This document shows, one piece after another, positions 13,901 through 25,833 of a stretch of DNA of 64,000 nt. Location: assembly GCF_910592395.1 (NCBI RefSeq), contig NC_088309.1:64501-128500 (forward strand). Reading direction: 5' to 3'. This stretch comes from Lineus longissimus (taxonomy: Eukaryota > Nemertea > Pilidiophora > Heteronemertea > Lineidae). How positions within the stretch are numbered: position 1 is the first letter of the stretch; the number at the start of each line of letters is the position of its first letter. The notes under the pieces were generated by a model that was given only the letters and a program-made list of their open reading frames with translations, had not been told where the DNA came from and searched no databases. The translations under genes and the position numbers were made by a program.

Positions 13901-16900
13901 GATATGCTACCCACTGTCACTGCAACCAGGCAAAACCATTATCTTTCATCTTGTCTTGCAGGCCATCATGTTCAGCCTTCAGCGAGGACCCTTCAAAGAA
14001 GACTTCTTCCAATGTGTTAACTTTGACTTCTACCACGCTCTATGGCAAGAGCAGCTCTACTTCCTTGCCACGCTACTCCTACTTTTCGTCATTCCACTTA
14101 TGATCATGATCACATGTTACGCGCTCATATTCTGCACAATATCACGCAAATCAAGGGACTTCGGTAAGTTCATTTGATTCCAGAACAAAGTGATGTAATT
14201 GAACAAGATTACTTTAAGAACATTCCAAACTTTAAAGACTCGGGTGACTATGGTTGTACACGAACAGCATTCACTTGGTTTCTAAGTTTATGTTTAAGGA
14301 ATTGAACCCGAGGCGGAGGACCTTGGTTGAGTTACCAAGACACTCGAGGGTGGAGCTAAAATACAGTCCAAACCCGAGCCGACAGGCGAGGGTTTGGACG
14401 AAATTGACAGGCGAGGGTTTGGACGAAATTTTAGCTCCACCCGAGAGTGTCTTGGTAACTCAACCAAGGTCCGAAGCCGAGGGTTCAATTTCTATTCTAA
14501 AATACCTCAAACTTAAAAAGATAGGCCACGAAATAACTTGAATATGTGCGAATTTGGCAAATTCCATCCATCGCCTGCCCGGAGCGCCGGTAGCGTCGTT
14601 GTTTACATTATGTTACGGCAGCCCGTATAGGAAGTCCGGATCGGCTCGCTCAAGTGACGCTAAAATCCGCGCAAATGGGCTATTTGGAGCGTTTTTCTCA
14701 GCAAATATGTGTAGTGCTCATTAAAAAACTTAGGGTGGTTGATGCTTCCTTGGCTGATTTGTGTTTGAAGCAGTGTTTTGAGAGCCTCAAACTTCTGAAG
14801 TGAGCTGTGTGCATGGTTCCACATTTTAGTGCAACCCGAGGGAACTTTGGTAGAGCATCTTGGTTGCGTGTCCAAAACACTCCACTCTCAGAACGAGGCT
14901 TATGCATTTTCCATTTAAAAGTTGACTTTACGGTACCAAGGTATTTTAGAATCACCATCATATTACAGGCAATCTAACAATCATACAATTCGAGTTATCT
15001 CAACAGGCTGTAGGCTTGTTATATCAGTGAACATTGCTTATTTGATTGTAACATATGGAATACTGATAATGGACTTTGGCAAATGGAACATGAACATATT
15101 ACCAAGTGCCCGGGGTGTGATCAATAGGAATCAAGGAAGAATAAGGTGGCGCGTAGAATCGAATGGTTTGGATTCGAGTTTTTTTAACCATAACCCATAC
15201 ATGTATATATGCATTATTGGCATGATGCTGGCGCTCAAGGCATTATTGGCCTGATGCTGGCGCTCAAGGCAGTATGTATTTTCTGTTAGTTTGCCATTGC
15301 TTGTTGTTTTATTGCAGCTTGACGAAGTAGTCATTAACAACTATGAAGTCAATTCAAGCTTGAGCCGACCTGGACCTCTGTTCGTTCAGGATTTATTACG
15401 AAAGCGATGGCTGAGCATGCTGACAGTTAGACCTATGAGAAGATTAACTTCTGTTTAATTATCTGGTCTCGTCCATATTAGGGTTTAAAAGGTGGACACA
15501 TGCCCATTTGACCTTATAGCTTTTGCTCAATATCCAGGGGACAAGTCTGTTGGACAGAGATATTGACAAAGTACCCTTTACTAAGCGGGCTGGCCATCAT
15601 CATTATTATCACGCTTCTTCTTTTATCGATATGCCATATTTCTTTTCAGAATCTGAGACCAACAGCACCGAGGACATGTTACATGGTAAAGTCCGTAGCA
15701 AGCTACTCCACAAAGCTAAGACTAAGTCTCTTAAGATGACCGCTGTTATAGTAGCGGTGTTTGTTCTCTGTTGGTCGCCGTATTACATCGTTTATGCCGT
15801 CTATACGTTCGTGAAAGACCGTGGCCAACTGACACAGCACCTCAGCTTGTATATCTTCTCATCTGGCATGTCAAACTCTGTGGTTAACCCGATCATCTAT
15901 GGGGCATTCCACATGTGCCGAGCAAGGAAACGAAGGTCAGTATACATCTCTCATTCCCATACATTTGCAACTCTTACTGTCGACTATCAAATCTTCAGTT
16001 CCATCCATTTCCCTTGTTCCATAGGCCCTCTTCTTCTTGTACTTCTTCGGTCGTTCTCTCTGCCTTCGCTAGATTTGAAGACTTTTCTGAAGGATAAAAC
16101 TCCTCTTCTTGATGCTTAATTCAACATATCTTCCCGACTCCAACTTATAATCCGTATTGTGCCGTGTAATGACCGAGAGCGCAACAAATTGGTTTATATG
16201 AAATAAGCCAGTCTAATGAAATGAGAAAAATCAAAGGTTTGAAAACATCAGACATACGTCTTAAGTCGGTATCAGTTCTGTCAGATCTGTAGCCTCTGGA
16301 GCGATGTCTCATAGATACTCAGCTATCATTGCTATGGGATATCGAATATAGTTTTAGGAATTATTCCCTTTACAGGCATTTTTGCCTAACATAGATTTCG
16401 TGTTATTTGTTTGCTTTCACGCCCAAGCCTTTGTTATGCTGTGGTGCCCACGGAAAAAGCTTTGAGTGGGAAACGCTCTCAAAATTTATATTGTTGATAT
16501 GGGTATACAGTGGAACCCCGGTAACATGACCACTCAAGGGACTGAGGTTGAATGGTTGCGTTACCGGGGTGGTCGCGTTAGTGAAGTTGCAAATCCGGGG
16601 ACAAAATGAAAATGAAGAAATATTTCATGACAAATTTGCCGCAATTTTTCCCAAGAGAAATCATGGCAGCGTTCGTCTTTTCAGTTCTCATCATTCCACA
16701 TTTTAGGATGCTCCAATGTGTCCGGTGGTTTACAAAAACATGCGTACTCTTCTCAATTTGTCCCAATGGCAATGCCTCGTCGACAGAGAGTTGTAGGAAT
16801 AACGATAATGAAGTTCAAAGGAGCTGTTGATGATTTTGTAGATGAGCGGTATCTTTGGTTTTCAAGGAGGTACTGGTTGGAAAAGCCGGTACATATATTT

Positions 16901-19900
16901 CATACGAATTAGCTTTTTGCCTGCACGATAAAGACCTCCAATCCCCTTCTACACAAACCGTGCTACATCAGGGATAACTTCACATATCCATACCCTCGAC
17001 GATAACTACTTCCATATCTCTTCCTCTGTCCGGTTCCTGTACCATGTACTGAGATAAACCCTCCTATGGCCGGTCATCAGTAATTAAATAAGATGTCAAT
17101 TCCTAGTCCAAGTCTCGGGGCACTCTGATTTCTCCGGAGACCAGGTGCAGTCACTACTTCTTAATCACCGTCCCACCACTTCTACACCCTAGTGCCCTGG
17201 GGACAGCCATAAGTCAGTATGACAATTGACGGAGAGGTGGACAGTCTAACAACCCTAAGTTGATAATCATGACAGCGCATTTGTCCCTCTTGCTATTGAT
17301 TTCCGCTAAATAGAAGGCAGCCGAAGGCGAGTGGCGAAGTAAAGGTGCGAATAATACATCGGGTAGACAATAGTGTAAGCCATCCTGAACCGCGCGGTCT
17401 CTACCCCCTTGAAATGAAGCCGGGGTAAATATTGATAAGATGAAAAACCTTTGTGAACAACTGATGAACTGATTGATTTGGGTTGTAGGCCTCCATATTG
17501 CTCGACCCAAAATGGCTGTTGAGTCTGGCTGCTACCACACATTCGAGAAGCTCAACAAATACTGGTGTACTTTTATTCGAAATTCAAATTTCGATTCGTT
17601 TTAAGCCTACCATGAGAAACTAACATCTCCTTAGCCTTGGGGCAAGTGCGTGATAAAATCTTGTCAACATCATTCGTATGCCAATACATTATGATGATTT
17701 TATCGGAGCCGTCGCAGGATGTTTAATGAATTTTGCGCATCGATCGTGAAAAGCGATGGAAGTTACAGATGTTGGTTGAAAAACGACAGTGAGATTTGGC
17801 AGAGTACACACTCAATGTCAGTCAATGACAGCAGTGGACATGCAATTTTTGAATTGAACAGATTGATAGGCAGATACGAAGCGTCTGCCTTTTTTGTTAG
17901 TTAGGTCTTCAATGTCGACGTTATGGAACGCAGCATTATCTTGCAGTACAAAACTTTTTAAAAATGTCTTATGCTGTGACAGATTGGCAGCTTATGCGAT
18001 GTTTTTGATAACTGAATATTACACCCCCTATTATGGGTGACATATGCAACTGGTGTGGTCTTGACAGGTTGGCCATTAATGATGATCAACGATGTTTCAG
18101 GTCTGAATGCTGTTATTGAATAGTAAAGGAGGCTTCTTAATTTGATGATATCAATTGATGAAGCTGGTTTATTTATTGATTGGCGACATTGATCACTGAT
18201 AAGAACAGTCTGTTGTTATTGGAGAGGTAGACTGTTTGAACTGACAAGCTTCATTGGGCTGCATATCACAATAATGGGACGATGGAGTCCATATTCTCTG
18301 CCACGTGAAAACAGATGAATTATATCACATTTTCTCGTCACATTTGGACTTACCTCTTACCAGTTGTCATATTTGGACTTACCTCTTACCAGTCGCAATT
18401 CTGATATAGAAACCTCAGCATTCCACCGAAAGTAGTGAGAAAGCCATTTTGGCATGACAGGGTACGAGAATGCTGTCAGGTTGAAAACAGACGCGTTGCC
18501 TTTGATCATATCGCGTTTAGATGTATCACAACGTGCTTTATTCAAGAAAAGTGCATTATCTCAATTAAGAACATGTTGCGCTACGGATGCTTATGAAAAA
18601 ACCCTCTACAAGAAAAATCCAAGCAAAAACAAAAATCTTCATCGCTGCTGACTCCCCTCATACTGCATTCCCATTGACATGACTGATATTCCTCGTGATC
18701 AAGTCAACAAGCTCCCGCCTCTTCTGGTTGTGTCAAATACAGTGTTTTTTTCGATAAACCTAGAAAAAAAACCTCTTAAATCCAATAAGCTTACATGGAA
18801 CTTACCTATATTCACGTTGTTTTCTCATTCTGACATTCGACCAATTCATGTATCCGTACTGCTTGAGCAAGCAACAGGGCAATTCCGCGGAGCCTTGGCC
18901 AGCCTCACCATTTTATGACAAACTTATAGACTCAAATAGCTATTCAGCTAATTTTATCAGATTTTCCACCCTGTTTCTTTTTCTTTTTTTTATCGACCCA
19001 TACAGCATCATGTACTTTAGTCACAACATATGTCAATCATCACGAAGGTAGCTATATTGACAGACGAAGTAGAACTTCATTGCACAAAGCAAACTCCTTG
19101 AGCAGTTGTATCAATCTGAAGGTAATCTCGCGATAACGAGATTGCCTAGGGCAGTGGTTCGTTTGATTATCTTAGCTACGCCGGCGAGGACCAAGGGCTA
19201 GAGTATTTACCTAAATGTGGCTTGAGGTGGGGTGTGGTATCTCGTACGACAGATAACGATTAGTTAGCTATGTGACACGATATGGCTTTTAGGCCATTGC
19301 CTGTACGTTTTTAGTTACATTGGCAGACTGAACACAAAGATGTAGGTGAGGTCAGTGACCAAGGATGTTCAACAATATGACAAATTGTTTGATTGCTGAA
19401 TCTCAACGTACAGATAAGCTATAGACTTGTAGATGCTATCTGGAATGTACATAATGTACACGAAGATGAAGAAAACTCAATGACAAAAGAATGTACATTG
19501 CAAGTATAATGTATAATCGTGGACACTATCTTTTTACAGAACAGTAATGTACATGCAGATGCTTAATGTAATGAAGGTAGTAGTTCATCCGTGGATGCAC
19601 GCCAGAAACAGGGAAAACGGTATGACTACAATTAATATTGAATATAGCCTGCTTTTATGTGAACCTTAGAACTCAATGCGTCCAAAGAAGAATACGAAAT
19701 AAAATAACGAAACTGATATCAAGGTCAAACCGTATACAATTGCTTAACACATTCCACATCTCACAAAAACGCTTTTCATTCTTTCCTGTCTATCTTATCA
19801 CACATTACACCGGCAAATGTTTCACACGGCTGAAGTGATATTCAACTAAAGTTCCTGTTCCGTCACTGTCTTGGACTCATTGAGTTTGACTAGGACCACT

Positions 19901-22900
19901 AGTACCACTGCACGACCTCGCATATAACAGAACACAGTTCCTTGCTAACCTGCACTCACTCACCAGCCGTCTTAACCCCCTCTCCCACAACCACTATACA
20001 GTGGAACCCCGGTAACGTGACCACTCATGGGACCGAGGTCGAATAGTCGCGTAACAGGGGTGGCAAAATGCATGATTAGGTATTCCTGCCAAAATTGTTG
20101 AGCTTTTTCATAAGTTCAAAATTCTGAAAAATTTTCAAACCAAAATTTTTGGGGCGCTGGTGATGTTTCTTCATTTTGAGTAGAAAAAATCCCCAAGCGA
20201 AACAAATATATTTGGACTTAGAAATTTTTTCATCCTTCACTTAATTTTTTTTCATAAGTTCAAAATTCTGAAATATTATCAAATTTGGTCATTGGGACCG
20301 CCCAATCCAGTGGTCGTGGTCTGGGTACCGGGGTGGTCGTGTTACCGGGGGCATTGTAATGGTAATTAGAGAGGAAACCATTCGGGACCGGCGATTCTTG
20401 GTCGTCATAGCGGGATGGTCGCCGACCGGGGTCCACTGTATATCGCTTCTTCTGCACGCTGACGTTCGACTGCATTTGCATTTCAAGAGATTTGCATTTG
20501 CACATCTGAAGAGACCGCTACTACCTGTTTATGTGATGACCATGGTAGAAGGTTGAGGAAGAATTTCATTCACTTCTCAAGTTATTACAAATACAAATCT
20601 TAGAAACTGAACGAGAACACGAAACCTGAGGTTGGTCTTCCTTTCATTTGCGAATGGATCTACCTCTCCCGTTACGTGTAATGTTTTCTTGAATAGAAAT
20701 CACTCGATGAATCCTTCCAAGAGCGCTTGGAAACCAACCCAACCTTTTATCAAGTTGACTTCATTTCTTATTAAACCAAAACCAATTACTCTCTTCAAAA
20801 CCAGTTATGCTCGTCAAAAATGGGAACACAACAATAGTTTCATCTTTCAAGAAATACTAATAGCTTTAGCCGTGGGTTTTAGGAATATCTGCTGTATTTT
20901 CAGCCAGATCAAGTTAGTCACAGAATGTTTTCGTTCGTTCACCCTTAGATGTTGGCATTGTTTTTTCCATCAAAGTTAAAAATTCTCCATCACCTATAAT
21001 TGACTGCTAATGACTTGAGAGCATAAAGTTTTAACCTTTAGGGTACACTACCATGACATTTTGGCCAGGGATCCCTGGAAATATTTCTTGAAAATGTATT
21101 AATTTTTATCGAGAAATGTTTAAGAAGATATTGAGCTGAGCGTCAATTGGGACAATCTGATCTTTATATAATCACATATCATCGTAAAAGACACTAATAG
21201 TATGTATGATGGAAGATTTCACGATCCATGGTCAACACATTTCAAAAAATCTCAGTCAGTAAAATACAAGTTGATATTGTCTTCTCTAGCATGTCTGGAT
21301 GTAGCGTTGAATCGAACAGCAGCATGAATGGCTTCGCGATTTCGAATTTTATTTATAAGATATCGAGACAGTCTGTTTCAAGCCGCAATCCTCTTTAATT
21401 ATAAATCGTGATTGGTTGTAGATTGCTTTTCCAAATGTTATTACCTCCTTGCAGCCTACGCCTCCACTTCATCAGGCATACGGAGCTGGGCCCTCCTTGG
21501 AACATTCTACTCTTTGATTAAGACGGCGAACAGCAAATACAATTCAATGGACAGTCGAATCAAATTTGAGCGTGAATCTTAACCTTTGATCGACTGGCTG
21601 TTAAGAAGTTTCCGATTGTACCTTCTTTAGATTTCTGCATCGTCCTTAGCTTAACTCATCGTCTACTTCATCCCACCCAGACACACGCTATCCACATCAG
21701 TCAGCCACAGAGGCAACTTGTCTGTCCATAAGTTCGCACCGTGCGGAATTGTCCAAAGTGATCGAGAGTAACACGTCTAACTCATACCGCTCCTATTCAG
21801 AATTCCTGAATCCAAACTTTTGGTTGGTAAGAGTATTCTTTCAAAACAAGCTAGCGCTAAGCTACTTTCTTAAGGTTTTCCTTATTCCCCCCAGTGCTAT
21901 TGGTTACAAAGTTTTTTATCATCAAATAATCCTGCTCTTCGGAAATATTGCATGTCATTCTTTCGTGCTGGATATCAGAGATATTCAAGTCTGTTGGAGG
22001 TAAATGAAGCGTTGCTGAGTTTGTCATGAGTAGACAGTAATAGCCAATTACTACTCGAGGAGAAATAGGCTGGCATCAGCTGCACCAATTTAACGAATCT
22101 GAAAGTTTTTTTTCCGAATTAATGTAATTATGGATCACAAATAGAAACAATGGTGGAGGTGTTACGTTGTACTTCAGAAAACAATGTAATTATGGATCAC
22201 AAATAGAAACAATGATGGATGTGTTACGTTGTACTTCAGAAAACAATGTAATTATGGATCACAAATAGAAACAATGGTGGAGGTGTTACGTTGTACTTCA
22301 GAAAACAATGTAATTATGGATCACAAATAGAAACAATGATGGATGTGTTATGTTGTACTTCAGAAAATGAATTGGATAGCTAGATTCGCGACTGATTCGT
22401 TAGTGTGTATCAGCCTGATATAGAATGGTTTAACAGAGTGAGAGAGAGCAAAATAAACATACTTAAATCGTCCTTTTTACATGTGAATAAAAGTCACGTT
22501 GTGACTTTGTGGTTGCAAATGTTAAAAATCAGGACCAAACTGAGTTTACCCCAAATGTATTTCGTCACCATTCTTTATAACACGTGACACCAGAGAAGCA
22601 CTGCTGCTCCGCGTGAACTGAAGACATCATGGGAGGTTAGCTGAGCTCTCATTGGTCTTTGGTCACCCGTGTTGGGTAGACGTCTTTAAGTATCATATTA
22701 ATTCTTTTACCAACTGGATGTGCTATTCGTGGTGAGCGATGGCAATACGTTGTGTCTCAAGTAACAGTTTCCGCTCATCATTTATCAAAAGCAGCAAACT
22801 GACTGATATAGATCAATTCGTATACTCCTTTATTCACCAAGATTTCATTTGATTTTTCCCTTTTATTATTGATATAACTTTTTCTTAAACAGAACGCGGC

Positions 22901-25337
22901 GGGCAAAGCAAAAGATCCGCGAGAGGCGTTCGAGCTCATGGCCTGGGACTCCCTGACGATATGCCTATAGAATTAGAATCATGATGGAGGTGGACGTCCA
23001 CTGACCAGGCCTGTGAGCGTGGAGGGTTTGTCAGGCTGCTTGAATGCCAAGCGGGCGCGCGCAGCGCTAGTCAAGTAGGCTATGATATGATCAGCACCCA
23101 TAAGTCCGATGGTTTGCATGTTCGAATGAACAGGAACTCTTAGAGAAATGTTCAGACAGCCCATAGGTCCGAAATGTTCAAAGGCAATTGGAGTCCACCG
23201 CAAGACGTTCGTTGGGGTATCTCAGCTTTGACCGGGTGATGACCAAATAACGGGACTTGGTCTACACAGAGTCCTACGATTGAAAGACTCTGGTATACAT
23301 AATGACATGTTCCATTATTTGTATGGTTTTCGAACGATCGGACTTATGGGCTGTTACAATGAGTGGTGTGGTTCTCCCTGTGTGAAGTCCTTGTGTAGTT
23401 TGTTATCCTTTGTTGGAAGGGTGGGGTGTCTCATAGTTATACGCATCCAAATTGCAAGGAATAAAACAAGTAGCTGGTGCTGACTGTTGATTGTTGCAGT
23501 GAACAATTTGAAAAAATCCTGATCCATAGCCAGAGTTGTTAGGTGTGATGAAATGTGATATCTTGTACTTTCACTTAATGTATCCCATGACCGGTGTGCA
23601 GTGAAGGTTGCCTTTGTGAATGGTGTTAGCGCTCGGCTTTTGCCCACCACATCGTCCCCTGCACTCCATTTGACCTTAGTTTTGTCACATGCAGCCTATT
23701 ACATGTTCTGTACATCCATCGTATCCATCAGACCCCAGGACACAATCAACATTAAACACACAGGTCAAAAATCCAGACAAGATATCTATTCATTCCAAGA
23801 TACTTGTAAGATTCTCGTTGCGATCTTTACTAAGCACCTATAAAGAATCTTGGAACAAATATACAGTAACATTTAGTACAAAAAATAAGATACTTGCAAG
23901 AATTCTATCTGGATTGCCGACCTGGGTAGCCCCACAAACACCCCTACCCCTAGCGGCTCTATATGCAAAGTAATTCCTAGATTATAACGCGTAAGGTCTG
24001 GGCCTCACATCATGCACTACCTTACCCAAACCATTAGCCCAAGTCAAGAACATTTCCCTCACTGTCTAAGATGGTTACTTTCTAGTAAATCAATCTTCTT
24101 CTCACATGCAATACTAAAAGCTGTCTGGGAGGCAATGTTCTTTGGAAATGGTTATTTCAAAATTAGTTATCGACATTTGAGAGATGAAAAGCTATTTCAA
24201 TTCAATCAGACAACAAATTTAAACCAGGGAAGATGCTTTACTGCGGTTTGGAATGGCGAATCGGCGGCTTCAGCTCCATTTCTTTAAGCCAACACAGTAA
24301 TCGGAATTGAGTAGCCATATCAGTAAAGACTTTGGTCTTCCAGGTATTTCAATTGATGTCGAAATACTCCGATGAAAAGTCCTTGAAACTCAGCTCCAGC
24401 TGAAAGGTGATATTTGGCGTGTTTGGGTTCAAACAATCACCAGTGTTCTTCTTTTATTGAATTAAATCAACCAGAAACTCCTCTTTAAGCAAGAACCGTG
24501 AGTCTTCTTTCTATGATCGATCGATAAGTGAGTTTTCTGAGACTTAATAAAGCAGAGGGGCTGCCGGTGATTGTAATCAATGAGATAGAAAGAAGCGGAC
24601 AATTGAATTAACGCTTCATGAGATCCGGTTCAACACCTCCCCAGTTTTCTTGGGCAATCTACTCTCTAAAGTAAATTTCGTGCCAGACTGATTTTTTCTT
24701 TAACTCTGTTCTAACTGAGGTACCTAATTTCTTCCGTTAAATTTGAGTAAGATTTTGAAAACAAGAAATCCAACTGAATATTTAGGGAAGAGAATGTCAT
24801 CGTAACATATTTGTAGAATGGAGAAACTCGGCGATTGAATGATTACTTTGGTGTTCTGCTGGGCTGCACTTTCTTGGATTCTTCTTTGGGACTATCCAAT
24901 TTGGTTCATTCGAAATCATCCTAAGTAACTCGTGTACATTGATTGTCATTGAATTCTGTAATCAGTCGAACTTGTCTAGCATGTTCTATTGCATGGTTGC
25001 TGCGCGATTACAGGGGTGTCTTTGTATTTCAGCCAGTATCGGTTCAGTGTTGTCTTCCCCTTGGTAGTTCCTTTCCTGACTGGAATTCCTCTTCTATACT
25101 TCCAGAGAATATTCAGCTACACCATTCATGCGGGGCAAAGCACCGAATTCCCGCGGTTCCACGCTTACTGAAAAACATAGCATTGAGGTGAAACCTATAC
25201 GAAAGAAGCCCAGTATAACGGGAAGTACGTTTGTCTATATGGAGAATGGTAACCCCGAACCCAGTCCATCGAGTAACTCGAACTCGACCACACCGCGGAG
25301 GCAACTCCTTGTGACTTATATCATTACAGACACCTGA
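1928..25337 (+). CDS. GnRH/corazonin/AKH-superfamily GPCR
   Basis: Class A neuropeptide receptor at the plasma membrane. Four exons: 1928-2578, 13962-14163, 15650-15935 and 25106-25337 (phases 0, 1, 2; 456 aa). Exon 1 encodes a long N-terminus with several N-x-S/T sites, TM1 (with GN), TM2 (LATADL), TM3 ending DRCCAI in place of DRY, and TM4. The TM3 cysteine (NFMCKG) and ECL2 cysteine (FFQCVNF) that form the conserved disulfide are present. Exon 2 holds ECL2 and TM5. Exon 3 holds TM6 (VLCWSPYYIVYA) and TM7 (NPIIYG). DRC, CWSPYY and NPIIYGAFHMCRAR together point to the GnRH/corazonin/AKH superfamily; which branch is not resolved. Exon 4 is a Ser/Thr- and Arg/Lys-rich tail behind a strong polypyrimidine tract. 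Introns 1 and 3 (11.4 and 9.2 kb) are packed with repeats. The exon 4 link rests on splice signals and phase only. Confidence 0.88.
5829..6290. repeat. Tandem array, 61-bp unit, about 7 copies
   Basis: The unit includes ggaatccttaacggacttgc and aatataatgaacgaggg. The last five copies are almost identical; the first two are diverged in sequence and length, so the array grew by amplifying its distal end. Confidence 0.9.
9584..9915 (-). mobile_element. tRNA-derived SINE, copy 1
   Basis: On the minus strand the head (about 9898 down to 9838) reads like a tRNA: an A-box-like TGGCCTCGGCGG followed by a B-box-like GAGTTCGAAAC, the pol III internal promoter. A non-tRNA body of about 250 bp follows, ending in short direct repeats (tggtataagatga-type). 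A second copy lies about 0.9 kb away in the same orientation. The family name is unknown to me. Confidence 0.8.
10504..10850 (-). mobile_element. tRNA-derived SINE, copy 2
   Basis: Near-identical to the copy at 9584-9915, with the same tRNA-like head (10831 down to 10771) and tail. It differs by substitutions and a short insertion (gagtggtaaattaa-type) after the tgttccaaaatttca segment, so the two are separate insertions or an old local duplication. Confidence 0.8.
11310..11554. repeat. Direct tandem duplication, 120 bp x2
   Basis: Two copies of a segment beginning atgttcttga and ending gggtctctacacc, offset by 120 bp, with few differences and a small indel (cataccat) in copy 2. The open frames across it on both strands follow from the duplication and are not credible genes. 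Confidence 0.85.
14164..15649 (+). other. Receptor intron 2 (1.5 kb)
   Basis: Bounded by gtaagt and tttcttttcag. It contains the foldback repeat at 14283-14520 and a 29-bp tandem duplication near 15213-15270. No gene is seen. Confidence 0.75.
14283..14520. repeat. Foldback inverted repeat, arms about 100 bp
   Basis: The left arm (from about 14283) contains ggaccttggttgagttacca; its reverse complement occurs in the right arm (to about 14520). The short spacer carries a tandem gcgagggtttggacgaaatt. The transcript of this intron could form a long hairpin. A non-autonomous foldback element is the likely origin. Confidence 0.85.
16508..16600. mobile_element. Truncated MITE, left end
   Basis: Starts with cagtggaaccccggtaac after a TA dinucleotide, matching the left terminus of the 19999-20438 element. 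Homology fades by about 16600, so only the left end survives. Confidence 0.7.
19999..20438. mobile_element. Complete MITE with TIRs and TA target duplication
   Basis: A 440-bp element flanked by TA on both sides. It begins cagtggaaccccggtaac and ends gaccggggtccactg, which form imperfect terminal inverted repeats. There is no transposase ORF. CAGT termini plus TA target duplication are typical of the Tc1/mariner-pogo superfamily. Truncated relatives occur at about 1530, 16508 and 54098. Confidence 0.85.
22121..22368. repeat. Tandem array, 62-bp unit x4, ABAB order
   Basis: Copies start at 22121, 22183, 22245 and 22307. Copies 1 and 3 carry atggtggaggtg, while copies 2 and 4 carry atgatggatgtg. 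A 124-bp higher-order unit was therefore duplicated after the first 62-bp duplication. Confidence 0.9.
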
Positions 25338-25646
25338 CCACGAATACATACCTTGTGGAAACGGTTTAAATCACGACGTGCCAGGCCTACGACTTGCAAT
25401 ATCGAGGATGACACAAACTTAGGGGAAGAAAATCAAATGGAAATGGATATAGAAAGTTAAGGAAAGAATTGACGAAGACGCTAGGCTCTGGGGCGCTTTG
25501 GGAAGATGAGGCACTTCACAGTGCACATGCTTGGTGAATGCACGCCGATGCCCATTGACATACATATACCTCGCATACTATGTGCAACAATATGAACTGT
25601 ATACATAATAATTTTGTCCGTAATTTTCGTATCTTCTAAAACTATT

Positions 25647-25833
25647 AACCTCAGTCATGTCCGTGTCATGCAGATGTGAACCTCAGTCATGTCCGTGTCA
25701 TGCAGATGTGAACCTCAGTCATGTCCGTGTCATGCAGATGTGAACCTCAGTCATGTCCGTGTCATGCAGATGTGAACCTCAGTCATGTCCGTGTCATGCA
25801 GATGACCTCAGTCATGTCCGTGTCATGCAGATG
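25647..25833. repeat. Tandem array, 32-bp unit x6
   Basis: Six copies of aacctcagtcatgtccgtgt plus catgcagatgtg begin at 25647; the last junction is slightly shortened (gatgacctc). If the receptor 3' UTR extends to either downstream AATAAA, the array would be transcribed within it. Confidence 0.9.

Larger units (their letters stand above)
2579..13961 (+). other. Receptor intron 1 (11.4 kb)
   Basis: Bounded by gtaagc and a ttgtcttgcag acceptor. It contains the 61-bp array near 5829-6290, two SINE copies and the 120-bp tandem duplication at 11310. No nested gene was supportable: open frames here lack recognisable domains and splice logic. Confidence 0.7.
15936..25105 (+). other. Receptor intron 3 (9.2 kb)
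   Basis: Bounded by gtcagt and a polypyrimidine-rich acceptor (ttcctcttctatacttccag). It holds the MITE copies at 16508 and 19999, a 27-bp duplication near 18345-18395 and the 62-bp array at 22121. No nested gene is supportable. Confidence 0.65.

Noticed and set aside
14698-14961. Minus-strand frames in receptor intron 2 vaguely like a LINE C-terminus
   Set aside because: Only a short WN-type motif (KMWNHAHSSL) is suggestive; similarity is too weak to call a mobile element.
23085-23380. Short inverted similarity around cataagtccgat / atcggacttatg
   Set aside because: Only about 12-15 bp match; not enough to define an element.
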